The notes under the pieces: generated by a model
Database searches by the model: none
Told to the model about the DNA's origin: nothing
Seen by the model: the letters and a program-made list of their open reading frames with translations, nothing else
NCBI RefSeq assembly: GCF_000619905.2
Contig: NZ_CP012371.1
Coordinates: 1,240,001 to 1,304,000 of the forward strand
Length of the DNA: 64,000 nucleotides
From: Nitrosospira briensis C-128
GTDB lineage: Bacteria; Pseudomonadota; Gammaproteobacteria; Burkholderiales; Nitrosomonadaceae
Direction of reading: 5' to 3'
Shown: piece after piece, positions 33,795-50,644 of the stretch
How positions within the stretch are numbered: position 1 is the stretch's first letter
Layout: every line of letters begins with the position of its first letter
Made by a program: the position numbers and the translations under genes

Positions 33795-35690
33795 TTAAAC
33801 TTCCTGAGCAGGTGTTGCTGTTGGCGCTGGCGCTGTCGGAGGGGTATTGTCCCTGGGCGGCGTCGGCGTGGACTTGCTGGGCTTCGGAGCCCGCGGTGGG
33901 CGACCTTCCATTATATCGCCGATCTGATCAGAGTCTATGGTTTCCCATTCCAGCAGCGCTTTGGTCATCACCTCGATTTTGTCGCGGTTTTCCTCTATCA
34001 GCTTGCGGGCCAACGTGTACTGCATATCGATGATACGGCGAATTTCAACGTCCACCTTCTGCATGGTGGCTTCGCTGACGTTCTTGTGGGTGGTAACGGA
34101 ACGACCGAGAAAAACTTCTCCCTCATTCTCGCCATATACCATTGGACCAAGGGAATCCGACATGCCCCATTGCGTAACCATACGCCTTGCCATTTCCGTG
34201 GCGCGCTCGAAGTCATTGGATGCGCCCGTCGTCATCTGCCCCATGAACACTTCCTCGGCGATACGTCCGCCGAACAGCACCGCAATATTCTGCAGAATTT
34301 CCTCGCGGTCCATGCTGAAGCGGTCTTCCGTCGGCAACTGCATTGTCACACCTAGCGCGCGTCCTCGCGGAATGATGGAAACCTTGTGTACCGGGTCGGT
34401 CCTGGGCAGCAACTGCGCCACTACCGCATGCCCGGATTCATGATAGGCGGTGTTGCGCCGTTCGCGTTCCGGCATCACCACGGAGCGACGTTCCGCGCCC
34501 ATGAAGATCTTGTCCTTTGCGCGCTCGAAGTCGTCCATATCCACGAGCCGCTTATTGCTGCGTGCCGCAAACAGCGCTGCCTCGTTCACCAGATTGGCCA
34601 GGTCGGCACCGGACATCCCCGGCGTACCTCGCGCAATGATTTCTGCATGCACATCGGGCGCGATCGGTACCTTGCGCATATGTACGTGCAGTATTTGCTC
34701 GCGCCCACGAATGTCGGGTAGCGGCACCGTCACCTGCCGGTCGAAACGGCCAGGACGCAATAGCGCCGGGTCAAGCACATCAGGCCGGTTGGTCGCTGCA
34801 ATCACAATCACGCCGGCGGTTCCCTCGAAACCATCCATCTCGACCAGCAGTTGGTTCAATGTCTGTTCCCGCTCGTCATTCCCGCCGCCGAGGCCCGCAC
34901 CGCGTTGACGGCCGACCGCGTCGATTTCATCGATAAAAATAATGCAGGGTGCGTGCTTCTTGGCTTGCTCGAACATGTCACGCACTCTCGCCGCACCGAC
35001 ACCGACAAACATTTCCACAAAATCAGAGCCGGAAATACTGAAAAACGGAACTTTGGCCTCGCCCGCAATCGCGCGAGCCAGAAGCGTTTTACCCGTGCCC
35101 GGGCTTCCCACCATCAACACACCGCGGGGAATCCGTCCCCCCAGCTTCTGGAACTTGCTGGGATCGCGCAAGAATTCGACCAGTTCCGAAACCTCTTCTT
35201 TGGCCTCCTCGCAACCCGCCACGTCAGCAAACGTTACCTGATTGGTGGACTCGTCAAGCATGCGCGCCTTGCTCTTTCCGAACGAGAACGCACCACCACC
35301 CCGGCCGCCTCCCTGCATTTGGCGCATAAAGAAAATCCATACGCCTATCAGTAGAAGCATCGGGAACCATGAAACGAAAATGTTCATCAGCAGCGATGGC
35401 TCTTCTTCCGGTTTGGCGTCAATGATGACGCCCGCCTTCAGCAGGTCGCTCACCATCCAGGGATCCGAAGGTGTGTAGGTGGTAAACCGCCGGCCATCGG
35501 ATTTGGTACCTTTCAGCGTCCGCCCTTCAATGGTCACCTTGGCAATCCTGCCCTGCTTCACTTCGTCGATGAACTGCGAATATTCCATCGGCGCCTGTGC
35601 CGCCTGTCGCGTGCTGAACTGATTGAACACCGTCATCAGCACCAAAGCAATCACAAGCCAGATGGCCATGTTTTTAATGAGATTGTTCAA
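33795..35690 (-). CDS. ftsH: ATP-dependent zinc metalloprotease FtsH
   Basis: A 631-residue inner-membrane AAA+ protease. Two transmembrane segments flank a periplasmic domain (about residues 5-25 and 100-120). The AAA domain has Walker A GSPGTGKT near 195, Walker [12 protein letters not shown] and the [11 protein letters not shown]. The zinc motif HESGH is near 418. The C-terminal tail is Pro/Thr-rich and ends in EV. The start is TTG at 35690 with AGGAG five bases upstream. It is downstream of rlmE, the standard pairing. Confidence 0.96.
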   Translation of the reverse strand: MNNLIKNMAIWLVIALVLMTVFNQFSTRQAAQAPMEYSQFIDEVKQGRIAKVTIEGRTLKGTKSDGRRFTTYTPSDPWMVSDLLKAGVIIDAKPEEEPSLLMNIFVSWFPMLLLIGVWIFFMRQMQGGGRGGGAFSFGKSKARMLDESTNQVTFADVAGCEEAKEEVSELVEFLRDPSKFQKLGGRIPRGVLMVGSPGTGKTLLARAIAGEAKVPFFSISGSDFVEMFVGVGAARVRDMFEQAKKHAPCIIFIDEIDAVGRQRGAGLGGGNDEREQTLNQLLVEMDGFEGTAGVIVIAATNRPDVLDPALLRPGRFDRQVTVPLPDIRGREQILHVHMRKVPIAPDVHAEIIARGTPGMSGADLANLVNEAALFAARSNKRLVDMDDFERAKDKIFMGAERRSVVMPERERRNTAYHESGHAVVAQLLPRTDPVHKVSIIPRGRALGVTMQLPTEDRFSMDREEILQNIAVLFGGRIAEEVFMGQMTTGASNDFERATEMARRMVTQWGMSDSLGPMVYGENEGEVFLGRSVTTHKNVSEATMQKVDVEIRRIIDMQYTLARKLIEENRDKIEVMTKALLEWETIDSDQIGDIMEGRPPRAPKPSKSTPTPPRDNTPPTAPAPTATPAQEV

Positions 35691-35847
35691 GATAGCTCCT
35701 TGGCTTGCGCCGTCAAAATCCTTGAATGCTTCATTCTAAACCCATTTCGAGATTTATAATAGCCAGCCTGCCATGGCTCTTATAGCATTTCGTAAACCCG
35801 GTGTTTCGTAAACTCGCCTGCATATCATTTGCTTTCGGTTCAAATGC

Positions 35848-36468
35848 TCATCTCCGCTTCCCCATCCCCAGCAAATAGAGTTCACTGCTGCGACCGCGGG
35901 ATGCCTCAGGCTTACGTGTTATCACTCGACTGAATGTAGCACGCATTGCGCGTAAAAACCCCTCAAAACCGGAACCTTGAAATACTTTGACGAGAAAATT
36001 ACCATCAGAGTTCAATCGCTCCGCGGAAAACTCCAAAGCAAGCTCCGCCAGATACATACCGCGCGCTTGATCGGTTACTCCTATGCCCGTTATATTAGGT
36101 GACATATCCGAAATTACAAGGTCAAGGGGATATTTCCCAAGATGTATTTTCAGTTCCGCTAAAACGGACGCTTCAGTGAAATCGCCTTGAATGAAGGTGA
36201 CCCCGGGCAAAGCCGCCATTTCCAGCCGATCCAGCGCAACCACCCTGCCTTTTCCAGCCAGTTTTTCTGCCGCCACTTGCGACCAGCCACCCGGAGCCGC
36301 GCCGAGGTCTACCACTGTCATGCCTGGCCGAAGCAGATGATCACGCTCGGCAATCTCGATCAGTTTGTAAGCGGCGCGTGAACGGTAACCTTCTTTTTTT
36401 GCCTGCTTTACAAAAAAATCATTCACATGCTCTTTCATCCAGGCTTTGCTGGTTTTGGAGGATTTCAT
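35848..36468 (-). CDS. rlmE: 23S rRNA (uridine-2'-O) methyltransferase RlmE
   Basis: A 206-residue SAM-dependent methyltransferase (RrmJ/FtsJ) acting on U2552 of 23S rRNA. It has YRSRAAYKLIEIAERDHLL, the SAM loop VVDLGAAPGGWSQVA, and LDLVISDMSPNITGIGVTDQ with the catalytic aspartate. The K-D-K-E set is plausible from K (RAAYKL), D (ISDM), K (FLVKVFQG) and E (RKPEASR). It starts 30 bases from the divergent yhbY. Confidence 0.95.
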   Translation of the reverse strand: MKSSKTSKAWMKEHVNDFFVKQAKKEGYRSRAAYKLIEIAERDHLLRPGMTVVDLGAAPGGWSQVAAEKLAGKGRVVALDRLEMAALPGVTFIQGDFTEASVLAELKIHLGKYPLDLVISDMSPNITGIGVTDQARGMYLAELALEFSAERLNSDGNFLVKVFQGSGFEGFLRAMRATFSRVITRKPEASRGRSSELYLLGMGKRR

Positions 36469-36498
36469 CGCGTAAAATGGACGATTTTCGGAAAACTA

Positions 36499-36861
36499 AT
36501 GTTAGAACTCGCACTCGCCAGACGGCAAGCACTCAAGGCGCTTGCCCATGCCATCAAGCCAATTGTCTGGATAGGCGGAGCCGGTCTGTCGGAAGGCGTT
36601 ATCCATGAACTGGATCAGGGCCTCAAAAGTCACGAGCTGATCAAAATCAAGGTATCGGGGGATGAGCGTGAAGCAAGAAATATCCTGCTGGGTGAAATCT
36701 GCGAGCGGCTCGGAGCCGCTCCTATACAGCATATCGGCAAGATACTGGTGATTTATCGTCCCAAGCCGGAAAAAATAAGCTCACCTGACACTACCCCTCT
36801 TCGCAATGAGAAGAAGTCACGCCGAACCAGACAGGGTTTACCGGGTGGTATCCCGAACTGA
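36499..36861 (+). CDS. yhbY: Ribosome-assembly RNA-binding protein YhbY (CRM domain)
   Basis: A 120-residue protein whose first ~95 residues form a CRM domain: RQALKALAHAIKPIVWIG, GLSEGVIHELDQGLKSHELIKIKV and IGKILVIYRP. The family binds the pre-50S ribosome. The basic C-terminal tail (~25 residues) is probably disordered. The start at 36499 matches the family N-terminus; the frame opens earlier inside rlmE. It diverges from rlmE and converges on greA. Confidence 0.93.
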   Translation: MLELALARRQALKALAHAIKPIVWIGGAGLSEGVIHELDQGLKSHELIKIKVSGDEREARNILLGEICERLGAAPIQHIGKILVIYRPKPEKISSPDTTPLRNEKKSRRTRQGLPGGIPN

Positions 36862-36904
36862 TACGTTACTGCGCATTGCCCATTGAAAATGGATATGGCA
36901 ATGC

Positions 36905-37381
36905 TCAAACATATCTGACGTCAAGAATCTCATACTCCCGCAATCCACCCGGCGCCATGACTTCGGCCACATCCCCGGGGTACTTGCCGATCAGCGCACG
37001 AGAAATGGGGGAACTGATGGAGATTTTTCCCTCCTTGATGTCGGCTTCGTCGTCCCCGACAATCTGGTAAGTTACCGTCGTCGCGTTGGCTATGTCCTCC
37101 AGATCGATCGTTGCGCCGAATACACAGGCGCCATCCGCGTCGAGCAAAGCGGGATCGATGACCTGAGCATTGGAAAGCTTGCTCTCCAATTCAGCGATGC
37201 GTCCCTCGACAAAACCCTGTCGGTCCTTGGCGGCTTCGTATTCCGCATTTTCGGAAAGATCACCGTGAGCGCGAGCTTCTGCAATCGCCGCGATAACGGC
37301 CGGACGCTGCACGGTTTTCATTTCTTGCAATTCAGCGCGCAGTTTTCCGGCGCCGACCACTGTTAAGGGAATTGTGCTCAT
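36905..37381 (-). CDS. greA: Transcription elongation factor GreA
   Basis: A 158-residue factor that rescues backtracked RNA polymerase. The N-terminal coiled coil includes [20 protein letters not shown] and [20 protein letters not shown], with acidic tip residues D and E. The C-terminal FKBP-like domain contains [20 protein letters not shown] and [14 protein letters not shown]. The N-terminus is [14 protein letters not shown], close to the usual form. It lies 54 bases downstream of carB in the same direction. Confidence 0.96.
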   Translation of the reverse strand: MSTIPLTVVGAGKLRAELQEMKTVQRPAVIAAIAEARAHGDLSENAEYEAAKDRQGFVEGRIAELESKLSNAQVIDPALLDADGACVFGATIDLEDIANATTVTYQIVGDDEADIKEGKISISSPISRALIGKYPGDVAEVMAPGGLREYEILDVRYV

Positions 37382-37435
37382 AAGACTTTTATCACCACCT
37401 GTTTTATATTCGATTTCGTTGATCGATCTATTTCG

Positions 37436-40723
<3,288 letters not shown>

Positions 40724-40932
40724 GGCTGCAGTGAAATTTTTGGGGTGACGTCGATACGCTGCCTCAGGAAACGCTGGCTAAATTCCATAAGAAGTGCGTT
40801 TCAGCAAAATCGGAATAATCGCAGGGCGCATTGCGAGCAGTAGCCGGATTTCTCCCTCTGGTGGTGCCAAGGAATACAATGCAGTGAGCGCCCGTGCCGG
40901 ACCTATTCAGGAGTCTCTTTCATATTTGTATT

Positions 40933-42072
40933 TCATCCGTTTTTTTCCATCAATCCGATAAATTTATCGAATAAATAATCCAGATCGTGAGGCCCAGGAC
41001 TTGCCTCAGGATGTCCCTGAAAGCAGAATGCACGCTGGCCGATCAACTCGAATCCCTGCAAGCTGCCGTCAAATAACGACAGATGCGTAACGCGTGCATT
41101 CTTCGGCAGGGTGTCGATATCCACCGCAAAGCCGTGGTTCTGGCTGGTAATCGCTACCGTGCCACTGTCCAGATCCTTCACGGGGTGATTGGCGCCGTGG
41201 TGGCCGAATTTCATCTTTACGGTCTTGGCCCCACTCGCCAACCCCAGCAGTTGGTGTCCCATGCAAACACCAAAGATGGGTACTTCTTCTTCAAGCAATC
41301 TTCTGATTGTGGAAATTGCGTAATCGCAGGGCTCTGGATCGCCAGGTCCATTGGAAAGAAATACACCGTCGGGCCGCAGTGCCAGAATCTCGTCAGCGGT
41401 GGTTTGAGCAGGAAGTACCGTAACCTTGCAGTGGCGTTGCGCCAATTTGCGCAGCATGTTGCGCTTAACGCCAAAATCCACCGCGGCGACATGGAAGCGA
41501 GGGGTCTTATCGACCTGGTAATCGCACCCCAACCTCCATTCACCTTCGTTCCATTCGTAAGGCTGAGTGCAACTCACGACTTTAGCCAGATCCATTCCCA
41601 TCAGTCCGGGAAATTCCCGAGCGCGTTTCAGCGCTTCAGCTTCATCGAGAAAACCTGCCATGATACAGCCTGACTGCGCACCTTTTTCGCGCAAGATACG
41701 CGTAAGCTTGCGCGTATCAATATCTGCAATCGCCACCACGCCATGTTGCCTGAGGTATTCCGGCAAGGTCTGGGTCTGTCTCCAATTACTTGAGACGAGG
41801 GAAAGATCCCGAATTACCAGGCCCGCGGCATATACGCGATCGGTGTCGCCGGATTCCACATCATCCGGATTGGTACCCGTATTGCCAATGTGCGGATAAG
41901 TCAACGTAATGATCTGCCGGCAATATGAAGGATCAGTCAGTATTTCCTGGTAGCCGGTCATGGAAGTGTTGAATACCACTTCCCCCGTACTGACGCCTTC
42001 AAGGCCGATAGAAATGCCGCGGAAAACTGTGCCGTCGGCGAGTGCGAGAACGGCATGCGGACGTTGTGACAC
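40933..42072 (-). CDS. carA: Carbamoyl-phosphate synthase small subunit
   Basis: A 379-residue glutaminase subunit. The N-terminal domain has [18 protein letters not shown] and [16 protein letters not shown]. The class I amidotransferase domain has [15 protein letters not shown], the nucleophile cysteine in [15 protein letters not shown], and His/Glu in [11 protein letters not shown]. The start is GTG at 42072 because AGGAG lies five bases upstream; the frame opens earlier at a TTG (42114) with no such site. Length is then normal. Confidence 0.95.
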   Translation of the reverse strand: MSQRPHAVLALADGTVFRGISIGLEGVSTGEVVFNTSMTGYQEILTDPSYCRQIITLTYPHIGNTGTNPDDVESGDTDRVYAAGLVIRDLSLVSSNWRQTQTLPEYLRQHGVVAIADIDTRKLTRILREKGAQSGCIMAGFLDEAEALKRAREFPGLMGMDLAKVVSCTQPYEWNEGEWRLGCDYQVDKTPRFHVAAVDFGVKRNMLRKLAQRHCKVTVLPAQTTADEILALRPDGVFLSNGPGDPEPCDYAISTIRRLLEEEVPIFGVCMGHQLLGLASGAKTVKMKFGHHGANHPVKDLDSGTVAITSQNHGFAVDIDTLPKNARVTHLSLFDGSLQGFELIGQRAFCFQGHPEASPGPHDLDYLFDKFIGLMEKNG

Positions 42073-42227
42073 GGGAGACTCCTGCGAATGAGACAAGACA
42101 TGAAAATGGGACAAGCTGTCATTGTCCCATTTTATAAGTGCGAGATTATACTTCGAAAAGCGGCTTCAGTGAAACTGCCGCCGTATCATGTGACCGCGAA
42201 GGCGTGCGCAGCATACTTGGCACAGGA

Positions 42228-43043
<816 letters not shown>

Positions 43044-43080
43044 TTATCTCAGGAATTTTTTTGGATCGCCCAAGGTGATC

Positions 43081-43806
43081 CTATTCTTTCGGCAGGTCTG
43101 CTTCCATATTACCCATATCCGCTGCTGGCGACGGCACCAGCCTGGGACCGCGTTTTTCCGGCTCCGGCAAACTTGAAGCCTCATTCACGTAGGGAATTCC
43201 GCTCGACGCAGCCATACTGGTGGCAGCAGCCGCCGTTTCGCCCTGGGCGGCGATATCGCTGGAACCCGGAATACTGGGTTCCTCTTTATTGGGAGCGGGA
43301 GTATCGGTCACTGCGTAAGTCGCGGCTTGGGAACCTTCCTCTTTACTCGACGCAGGGATATCGCCGGGTACTTGATCAGCATCCTCCTTCCTGGTCATTT
43401 GAGTGCTGCTTTCTTCCTTGACCACGGGCCTGGTTGACTCGCCCGGCATGGAAGGCTCGGTTGACGGCGGCTGAACAAAAGCAAGCGAAGGCGTAAAAGT
43501 GCCATTTGTGCTCACTAGTTTATCGCCTTCAAAAAAAACTGCCAGATGTCTTTGCTCGACCAGCTTCCCCCTCTGCTCGAGGCGATATACATAATCCCAG
43601 CGGTTTTCATGGAAAGCGTCACTAATCATGGGAGAGCCCAGCGCAAAGCGTACCTGCGACCGAGTCATGCCGGGCTTTAGTTTGTTCACCATTTCCTGGG
43701 TAATGACATTCCCCTGCTGGATTTCGATTTTATAGATCAAAGATGGAACAGACGAACATCCGGCGAGCAATAGCAAACCGACCAACGTGAGTATTCTTGC
43801 GCGCAT
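43081..43806 (-). CDS. bamE: Outer-membrane assembly lipoprotein BamE with a long C-terminal extension
   Basis: A 241-residue lipoprotein. Lipobox LLAGC puts the lipidated cysteine near residue 17. The BamE/SmpA domain spans ~20-115: KIEIQQGNVITQEMVNKLKPGM, QVRFALGSPMISDAFHENRWDYVYR and AVFFEGDKL. After residue ~120 comes an unusual ~120-residue tail rich in Pro, Ser, Glu and Ala with no recognisable domain; BamE proteins are normally about 110-150 residues. The start at 43806 fits the signal peptide; the frame opens far upstream without support. It diverges from fur, a common arrangement. Confidence 0.88.
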   Translation of the reverse strand: MRARILTLVGLLLLAGCSSVPSLIYKIEIQQGNVITQEMVNKLKPGMTRSQVRFALGSPMISDAFHENRWDYVYRLEQRGKLVEQRHLAVFFEGDKLVSTNGTFTPSLAFVQPPSTEPSMPGESTRPVVKEESSTQMTRKEDADQVPGDIPASSKEEGSQAATYAVTDTPAPNKEEPSIPGSSDIAAQGETAAAATSMAASSGIPYVNEASSLPEPEKRGPRLVPSPAADMGNMEADLPKE

Positions 43807-43882
43807 CGCGACGACGTAGGTTTCCAAAGCGAACTCAACGTTATATGATACAGCAAATAATCTAATGGATGGATATAGAGCT

Positions 43883-44338
43883 ATGAGTAAGCCAAACAAT
43901 CTCAAGACCATGGGCTTGAAAGCCACGCTGCCGCGCCTTAGAATACTCAGTTTGTTCGAAAGCAGCACGGTGCGCCATCTTTCGGCCGAGGATGTTTACA
44001 GAACCCTCATCGGAGAAGGGGAAGATATCGGTCTCGCCACCGTGTACCGAGTGCTGACCCAATTCGAGCAGGCGGGGTTGCTCGAACGTCACCATTTCGA
44101 GGGTGGCAAGGCAGTGTTCGAACTTGCCAGCGACGCTCACCACGACCATCTGGTTTGCCTGCAATGCGGCAGGGTGGAAGAATTTTACGACGCTGAAATC
44201 GAGAGGCGTCAAATTAAAATCGCCAAAGATCGAGGCTTTGCCATACATGAGCACTCACTTTCACTTTACGCGGATTGTATTAAACCTGCTTGCCCGCATC
44301 GAAAAACCGAAGAAAAGGGCGGGAACGTGAAAAGTTGA
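43883..44338 (+). CDS. fur: Ferric uptake regulator Fur
   Basis: A 151-residue iron-responsive repressor. The DNA-binding domain is [14 protein letters not shown], then [11 protein letters not shown] and [19 protein letters not shown]. The metal-binding and dimerisation part has [23 protein letters not shown] with the His cluster and CxxC, and a second cysteine pair CIKPAC at the C-terminus. The start at 43883 gives the family N-terminus ([18 protein letters not shown]); ATG at 43865 is an alternative. It is divergent from bamE. Confidence 0.95.
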   Translation: MSKPNNLKTMGLKATLPRLRILSLFESSTVRHLSAEDVYRTLIGEGEDIGLATVYRVLTQFEQAGLLERHHFEGGKAVFELASDAHHDHLVCLQCGRVEEFYDAEIERRQIKIAKDRGFAIHEHSLSLYADCIKPACPHRKTEEKGGNVKS

Positions 44339-44659
44339 GTTTAATTTTTTTCTGAAGCGCGCAGATTCAGGCTATAGTTATGCACTTGAGCGCGCTGGAT
44401 ATCAATTCTTCAGCCTGGAAAACGCTGAGATTCGGCGTGCTCCATTCACGGTCTGCTGAATTTACCGTGTTCCTCGTCCTCAACTGATTGGGGCAGTCTG
44501 TTCGATAAATCAACTTTCGAGGCATACGCGGTTATCAACCTGCCGTGCCCCCGCTGACTCCTTGGCAAAGCAGTTGACCAACGACCGCCTAAACATTACT
44601 GTTCAGCTTTTATTCAAATATTTTTTTGCTGTCACTCAACATTGGAAATTCAGGAAAGC
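44339..44659 (+). promoter_or_regulatory. ilvBHC leader region with a candidate leader peptide
   Basis: The 320 bases before ilvB contain a 35-codon frame (44380-44487) that ends TVFLVLN, a short run rich in valine and leucine near its stop, as in branched-chain attenuation peptides. A shorter version could begin at GTG 44437. Downstream, a weak stem ends in T-tracts (around 44600-44630). The frame lacks a strong ribosome-binding site and TATAGT overlaps its start, so attenuation control is only a possibility. Confidence 0.35.
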
Positions 44660-46363
44660 ATGAGCACGGAATTGACGGGCGCTGAGATTGCAGTGCGTTG
44701 CTTGCAAGAAGAAGGGGTAGACTATATTTTTGGCTACCCCGGCGGCGCCGTACTGTTCATTTATGACGAATTATTCAAGCAGGACAAGGTCAAGCACGTG
44801 CTGGTGCGGCATGAGCAAGCGGCGGTGCACGCAGCGGATGGCTACGCTCGCTCCAGTAATAAGGTAGGGGTGGCGCTGGTGACATCCGGACCCGGCGTGA
44901 CGAACGCCGTGACCGGTATCGCCACCGCTTATATGGACTCGATTCCCCTGGTCATCATCAGCGGGCAAGTGCCAACCTATGCCATCGGATTGGATGCATT
45001 TCAGGAAGTGGATACCGTCGGCATCACACGTCCCTGCGTTAAACATAATTTTCTGGTTAAAGATATCACTGAACTGGCCGCGACCATCAAGAAGGCGTTC
45101 TATATTGCTTCCACAGGCCGCCCCGGGCCGGTGCTGGTGGATATTCCAAAGGATGTGAGCCAGCAGAAAACAGAATTTGATTATCCCGCGAACGTCACCA
45201 TGCGCTCCTACAACCCGATCACAAGGGGACACGCCGGACAGATCAAAAAAGCGGTACAACTGATACTGGAAGCCAAACGCCCGATGATCTACGCGGGCGG
45301 CGGCGTCATCCTGAGCGACGCGGCGCCACTACTGACCGATATGGTGCGAATGCTGGGGTTCCCCTGCACCAATACCCTGATGGGATTGGGTGGTTATCCC
45401 GCAACCGACAAGCAGTTTGTCGGCATGCTGGGCATGCACGGCACCTATGAAGCCAACATGGCGATGCAGCATTGCGACGTGTTGGTGGCAGTGGGCGCCC
45501 GCTTCGATGATCGAGTCATAGGCAACCCCAAGCATTTTTCCAATGAAGACCGAAAGATAATACACATAGATATCGATCCTTCATCTATTTCAAAACGTGT
45601 GAAGGTGGATATTCCCATTGTCGGCAACGTCTCCGATGTCCTGGACGAGTTGATAAAATTAATCAAGGCGCGCAAGGGAAAGCCTGATCAGGTTGCTCTC
45701 GATGCATGGTGGACGCAGATCGATTTATGGCGCGCACGCGATTGCCTCAAGTATGACCGCGCAAGCTCGATTATCAAGCCGCAGATGGTGATTGAAAAAC
45801 TATACGAGGTAACCGGAGGCAATGCTTTCATTACCTCGGATGTGGGCCAGCATCAAATGTGGGCAGCCCAGTTCTATAAATTCGACCTGCCGAGGCGGTG
45901 GATTAATTCCGGCGGTTTGGGAACCATGGGCTTTGGTCTTCCGTCAGCAATGGGTGTGCAGTTTGCCCATCCCGGGGAAATGGTGGCTTGTGTCACCGGC
46001 GAGGCCAGCATCCAGATGTGTATTCAGGAATTGTCCACCTGCAAGCAGTATAACCTGCCGCTGAAGATTATTAATTTGAACAATCGTTACATGGGGATGG
46101 TGCGGCAATGGCAACAATTTTTCCATGGGAATCGTTATGCTGAATCCTATATGGATGCGCTGCCCAATTTCGTCAAACTGGCGGAGAGCTATGGCCATGT
46201 CGGCATGCAGATCGAACGGCCCGGCGACGTGGAAAGCGCGTTGCAAGAGGCCTTCAAACTCAAGGACCGGCTGGTATTCATGGATTTCATAACGGACCAG
46301 ACCGAGAATGTTTTTCCCATGGTGCCTGGCGGAAAAGGTCTCTCCGAGATGATTCTGGTATAA
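44660..46363 (+). CDS. ilvB: Acetolactate synthase large subunit
   Basis: A 567-residue thiamine-diphosphate enzyme making acetolactate and acetohydroxybutyrate for valine, leucine and isoleucine. The catalytic glutamate is in RHEQAAVHAADGYAR (about E52). Other motifs are GYPGGAVLFIYDEL, SGPGVTNAVTGIATAYMDSI and the ThDP/Mg site VTGEASIQMCIQEL, where the usual GDG aspartate is glutamate. ATG 44660 follows AGGAAAGC; a TTG six codons upstream was rejected. It could equally be called ilvI. It is first in the ilvBHC operon. Confidence 0.94.
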   Translation: MSTELTGAEIAVRCLQEEGVDYIFGYPGGAVLFIYDELFKQDKVKHVLVRHEQAAVHAADGYARSSNKVGVALVTSGPGVTNAVTGIATAYMDSIPLVIISGQVPTYAIGLDAFQEVDTVGITRPCVKHNFLVKDITELAATIKKAFYIASTGRPGPVLVDIPKDVSQQKTEFDYPANVTMRSYNPITRGHAGQIKKAVQLILEAKRPMIYAGGGVILSDAAPLLTDMVRMLGFPCTNTLMGLGGYPATDKQFVGMLGMHGTYEANMAMQHCDVLVAVGARFDDRVIGNPKHFSNEDRKIIHIDIDPSSISKRVKVDIPIVGNVSDVLDELIKLIKARKGKPDQVALDAWWTQIDLWRARDCLKYDRASSIIKPQMVIEKLYEVTGGNAFITSDVGQHQMWAAQFYKFDLPRRWINSGGLGTMGFGLPSAMGVQFAHPGEMVACVTGEASIQMCIQELSTCKQYNLPLKIINLNNRYMGMVRQWQQFFHGNRYAESYMDALPNFVKLAESYGHVGMQIERPGDVESALQEAFKLKDRLVFMDFITDQTENVFPMVPGGKGLSEMILV

Positions 46364-46366
46364 ACA

Positions 46367-47954
<1,588 letters not shown>

Positions 47955-47996
47955 GAAACGAAGTAACAGCGGCTGAATCAATACGGTGTTTCATAT

Positions 47997-48030
47997 CTTC
48001 CGCTTTGCTCGAGGCCTTGCAAAGCGGAAG
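47997..48030 (+). terminator. Strong hairpin after ilvC (possible terminator)
   Basis: A perfect 12-base stem (cttccgctttgc / gcaaagcggaag) with a ten-base loop lies 42 bases after the ilvC stop. No T-tract follows, so it may act as a weak or factor-assisted terminator or as a 3' stabiliser of the ilv mRNA. Confidence 0.5.
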
Positions 48031-48233
48031 CCGCCAGTTAAAGCGGCAGTCGCATCGCTGTCAAATTCGGGGGAAGCTTATGAAAAGTTGCCGGATTGCT
48101 TGTTAATGCGGACAGTCGGGCGCTTAATGTCGGGAATCTCCCAGTTTCGGGTCCCGCACAGCTATTCGCAGCTGCTGTTTACGACAAATTCATGAGCGCC
48201 TAACATGCATCAGTCTCCTATGGGATTGCACAC

Positions 48234-49007
48234 ATGATGCATGATCCTCATCCACGCCTCATACTCAAATCCAAACTGCGCCGTCGCGGCATTTATTTAC
48301 TGCCCAACCTGTTTACCACCGCGGCCTTGTTTGCCGGATTTTATGCCATCGTGCAGGCGATGAACGGCCGTTTTGAACATTCTGCGGTCTCCATTTTCAT
48401 TGCAATGGTACTCGACGGCCTGGACGGCCGGGTAGCCCGGTTGACTCATACGCAAAGTGAATTTGGGGCGGAGTACGACAGCCTGTCCGATATGGTGTCA
48501 TTCGGCGCTGCACCCGCATTGGTCATATACGAATGGGCCTTGAAAGGCATGGGCAAACTGGGATGGATTGCGGCGTTTATATATTGCGTCTGTGCCGCGC
48601 TTCGCCTGGCGCGTTTCAATACCAACATAGAAGTCGTCGATAAGCGGTTTTTTCAGGGACTACCCAGCCCCGCCGCCGCCGCGCTGATTGCAGGACTGGT
48701 CTGGGTAGTGCTAGACTTTGGCATAGCGGGTACGGATATCCGATGGCTCGCCTGGTGTATCACCTTATTCGCGGGCCTCACAATGGTCAGTAATATCCCC
48801 TATTACAGCGGCAAGGAAATCAATTTACGCAAAACCGTGCCATTCGTCACCGTCTTGCTGCTGGCGCTGTTTTTTTTCGTTCTGATTCCAAGTCATCCAC
48901 CGGTTGTGCTGTTCTGCCTCTTTTTGCTTTATGCCTTGTCGGGCTACGTCATGTGGATGTGGCGGTTCACCAAGAGAAAAAAAATACCTGATGGACCGCA
49001 ACCATGA
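48234..49007 (+). CDS. pssA: CDP-diacylglycerol-serine O-phosphatidyltransferase
   Basis: A 257-residue integral membrane enzyme that makes phosphatidylserine. The CDP-alcohol phosphatidyltransferase motif is complete: [10 protein letters not shown], then [10 protein letters not shown] (D-G-x2-A-R-x8-G-x3-D-x3-D). Several hydrophobic segments follow ([38 protein letters not shown]). The N-terminus [21 protein letters not shown] is family-like. It commonly lies after ilvC in betaproteobacteria. It overlaps pgi by four bases (ATGA). Confidence 0.94.
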   Translation: MMHDPHPRLILKSKLRRRGIYLLPNLFTTAALFAGFYAIVQAMNGRFEHSAVSIFIAMVLDGLDGRVARLTHTQSEFGAEYDSLSDMVSFGAAPALVIYEWALKGMGKLGWIAAFIYCVCAALRLARFNTNIEVVDKRFFQGLPSPAAAALIAGLVWVVLDFGIAGTDIRWLAWCITLFAGLTMVSNIPYYSGKEINLRKTVPFVTVLLLALFFFVLIPSHPPVVLFCLFLLYALSGYVMWMWRFTKRKKIPDGPQP

Positions 49008-50644
49008 CCTCATTCGCGGCGCAGACTCTGACCGGTCGTCCCGCGTGGAAAGCGCTGGAAGCGCATTATGCGTCGGTTAAAGCCCTGCATCTGCGTCAGC
49101 TTTTCGCGGATGACCCCACACGCGGCGAGCGGTTTACAGCCGAAGCCGCCGGAATTTACCTGGACTATTCGAAAAACCGGATAACCGACGAAACGCTCCA
49201 GCTGCTTGTCCGGCTTGCCGAGGAATGCAACTTGCGTGATCGCATCAACGCAATGTTCAGGGGCGATCCAATCAATTTGTCCGAGCAGCGTCCCGCATTG
49301 CATATTGCCCTACGCGCACCGAAGGGCGAACAAATCCGTGTCAATGGCATTGACGTAGTACCCGAGGTGCAGGCGGTACTGGATCAGATGGGCGATTTCG
49401 CCGACAAGTTGCGCAACGGGCAGTGGCGTGGATATACCGGCAAGCGAATTTGCAACGTTGTCAACATCGGCATAGGCGGTTCTGATCTCGGTCCGGTGAT
49501 GGCCTATGAGGCGTTGCGTTATTACAGTTTGCGCGACCTGAATTTCCGTTTTATATCCAACGTGGACGGCACCGATTTCAAGGAAGCCACAAGGGATATC
49601 GACCCGGAAGAAACGCTATTCATCGTCTGCTCAAAGACCTTTACCACGAAAGAAACACTCGCGAACGCCAATTCTGCGCGTGAATGGGTTCTGGATAAGG
49701 TAAAAGACGACCGTGCGGTGGCCAGGCACTTTGTCGCTGTTTCGACAAACGCGGACGAAGTGGCCAGGTTCGGTATCGATACGAGCAACATGTTCGGTTT
49801 TTGGGATTGGGTAGGTGGACGCTATTCAATGGATTCGGCGGTGGGCCTCTCGACGATGATTGCCATCGGACCCGAGAATTTCCGTGCCATGCTGGCAGGC
49901 TTTCACGCCATGGATCAGCACTTCCTCACCGCTCCGATCGAGAAAAACCTCCCCGCCCTCATGGGGTTGCTTGCCATCTGGTACAACAATTTTTTCCAGG
50001 CACAGACAATTGCTGTGTTGCCGTACGAGCAATACCTCAAGCGGTTTCCGGCTTATCTGCAGCAACTCACGATGGAGAGCAACGGCAAGAGCGTTACGCT
50101 CGATGGCACCCGTGTCGATTACCAGACGTCGCCCATTGTCTGGGGCGAACCCGGCACTAATGGCCAGCACTCTTTTTATCAGCTCATACACCAGGGTACC
50201 CGCCTGATCCCGTGTGACTTCATCGGTTTTTGCCAGACTTTGCAGCCGCTGGGTAATCATCACGACTTGCTCATGGCCAACCTGTTCGCGCAGACTGAAG
50301 CATTGGCATTCGGAAAAACCCCGGATGAAGTGAAAGCGGAGGGGATTCCAGACTGGTTATGTCCCCACCGAAGCTTCGAGGGAAACCGTCCAACCAGCAC
50401 TATTCTCATCGAGCGTCTCACCCCTTATGCGCTGGGCTCTTTGGTAGCCCTTTATGAACATAGCGTTTTCACACAGGGATCGATCTGGAACATCGATTCA
50501 TTCGACCAATGGGGCGTCGAATTGGGCAAGGCGTTGGCCAAGCGCATCATGCCGGAACTGGAGAGTATCAGCGAGTTGCCGCTGAAACATGACAGCTCGA
50601 CCAATGCACTGATACAACGCTACAACCAGCAAAAAATGAAATAG
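49004..50644 (+). CDS. pgi: Glucose-6-phosphate isomerase
   Basis: A 546-residue enzyme interconverting glucose-6-phosphate and fructose-6-phosphate. Signatures: [59 protein letters not shown], and [18 protein letters not shown] with active-site residues. The C-terminal [19 protein letters not shown] is also typical. It starts within the pssA stop, so the two genes are translationally coupled although their functions are unrelated. Confidence 0.96.
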   Translation: MTSFAAQTLTGRPAWKALEAHYASVKALHLRQLFADDPTRGERFTAEAAGIYLDYSKNRITDETLQLLVRLAEECNLRDRINAMFRGDPINLSEQRPALHIALRAPKGEQIRVNGIDVVPEVQAVLDQMGDFADKLRNGQWRGYTGKRICNVVNIGIGGSDLGPVMAYEALRYYSLRDLNFRFISNVDGTDFKEATRDIDPEETLFIVCSKTFTTKETLANANSAREWVLDKVKDDRAVARHFVAVSTNADEVARFGIDTSNMFGFWDWVGGRYSMDSAVGLSTMIAIGPENFRAMLAGFHAMDQHFLTAPIEKNLPALMGLLAIWYNNFFQAQTIAVLPYEQYLKRFPAYLQQLTMESNGKSVTLDGTRVDYQTSPIVWGEPGTNGQHSFYQLIHQGTRLIPCDFIGFCQTLQPLGNHHDLLMANLFAQTEALAFGKTPDEVKAEGIPDWLCPHRSFEGNRPTSTILIERLTPYALGSLVALYEHSVFTQGSIWNIDSFDQWGVELGKALAKRIMPELESISELPLKHDSSTNALIQRYNQQKMK

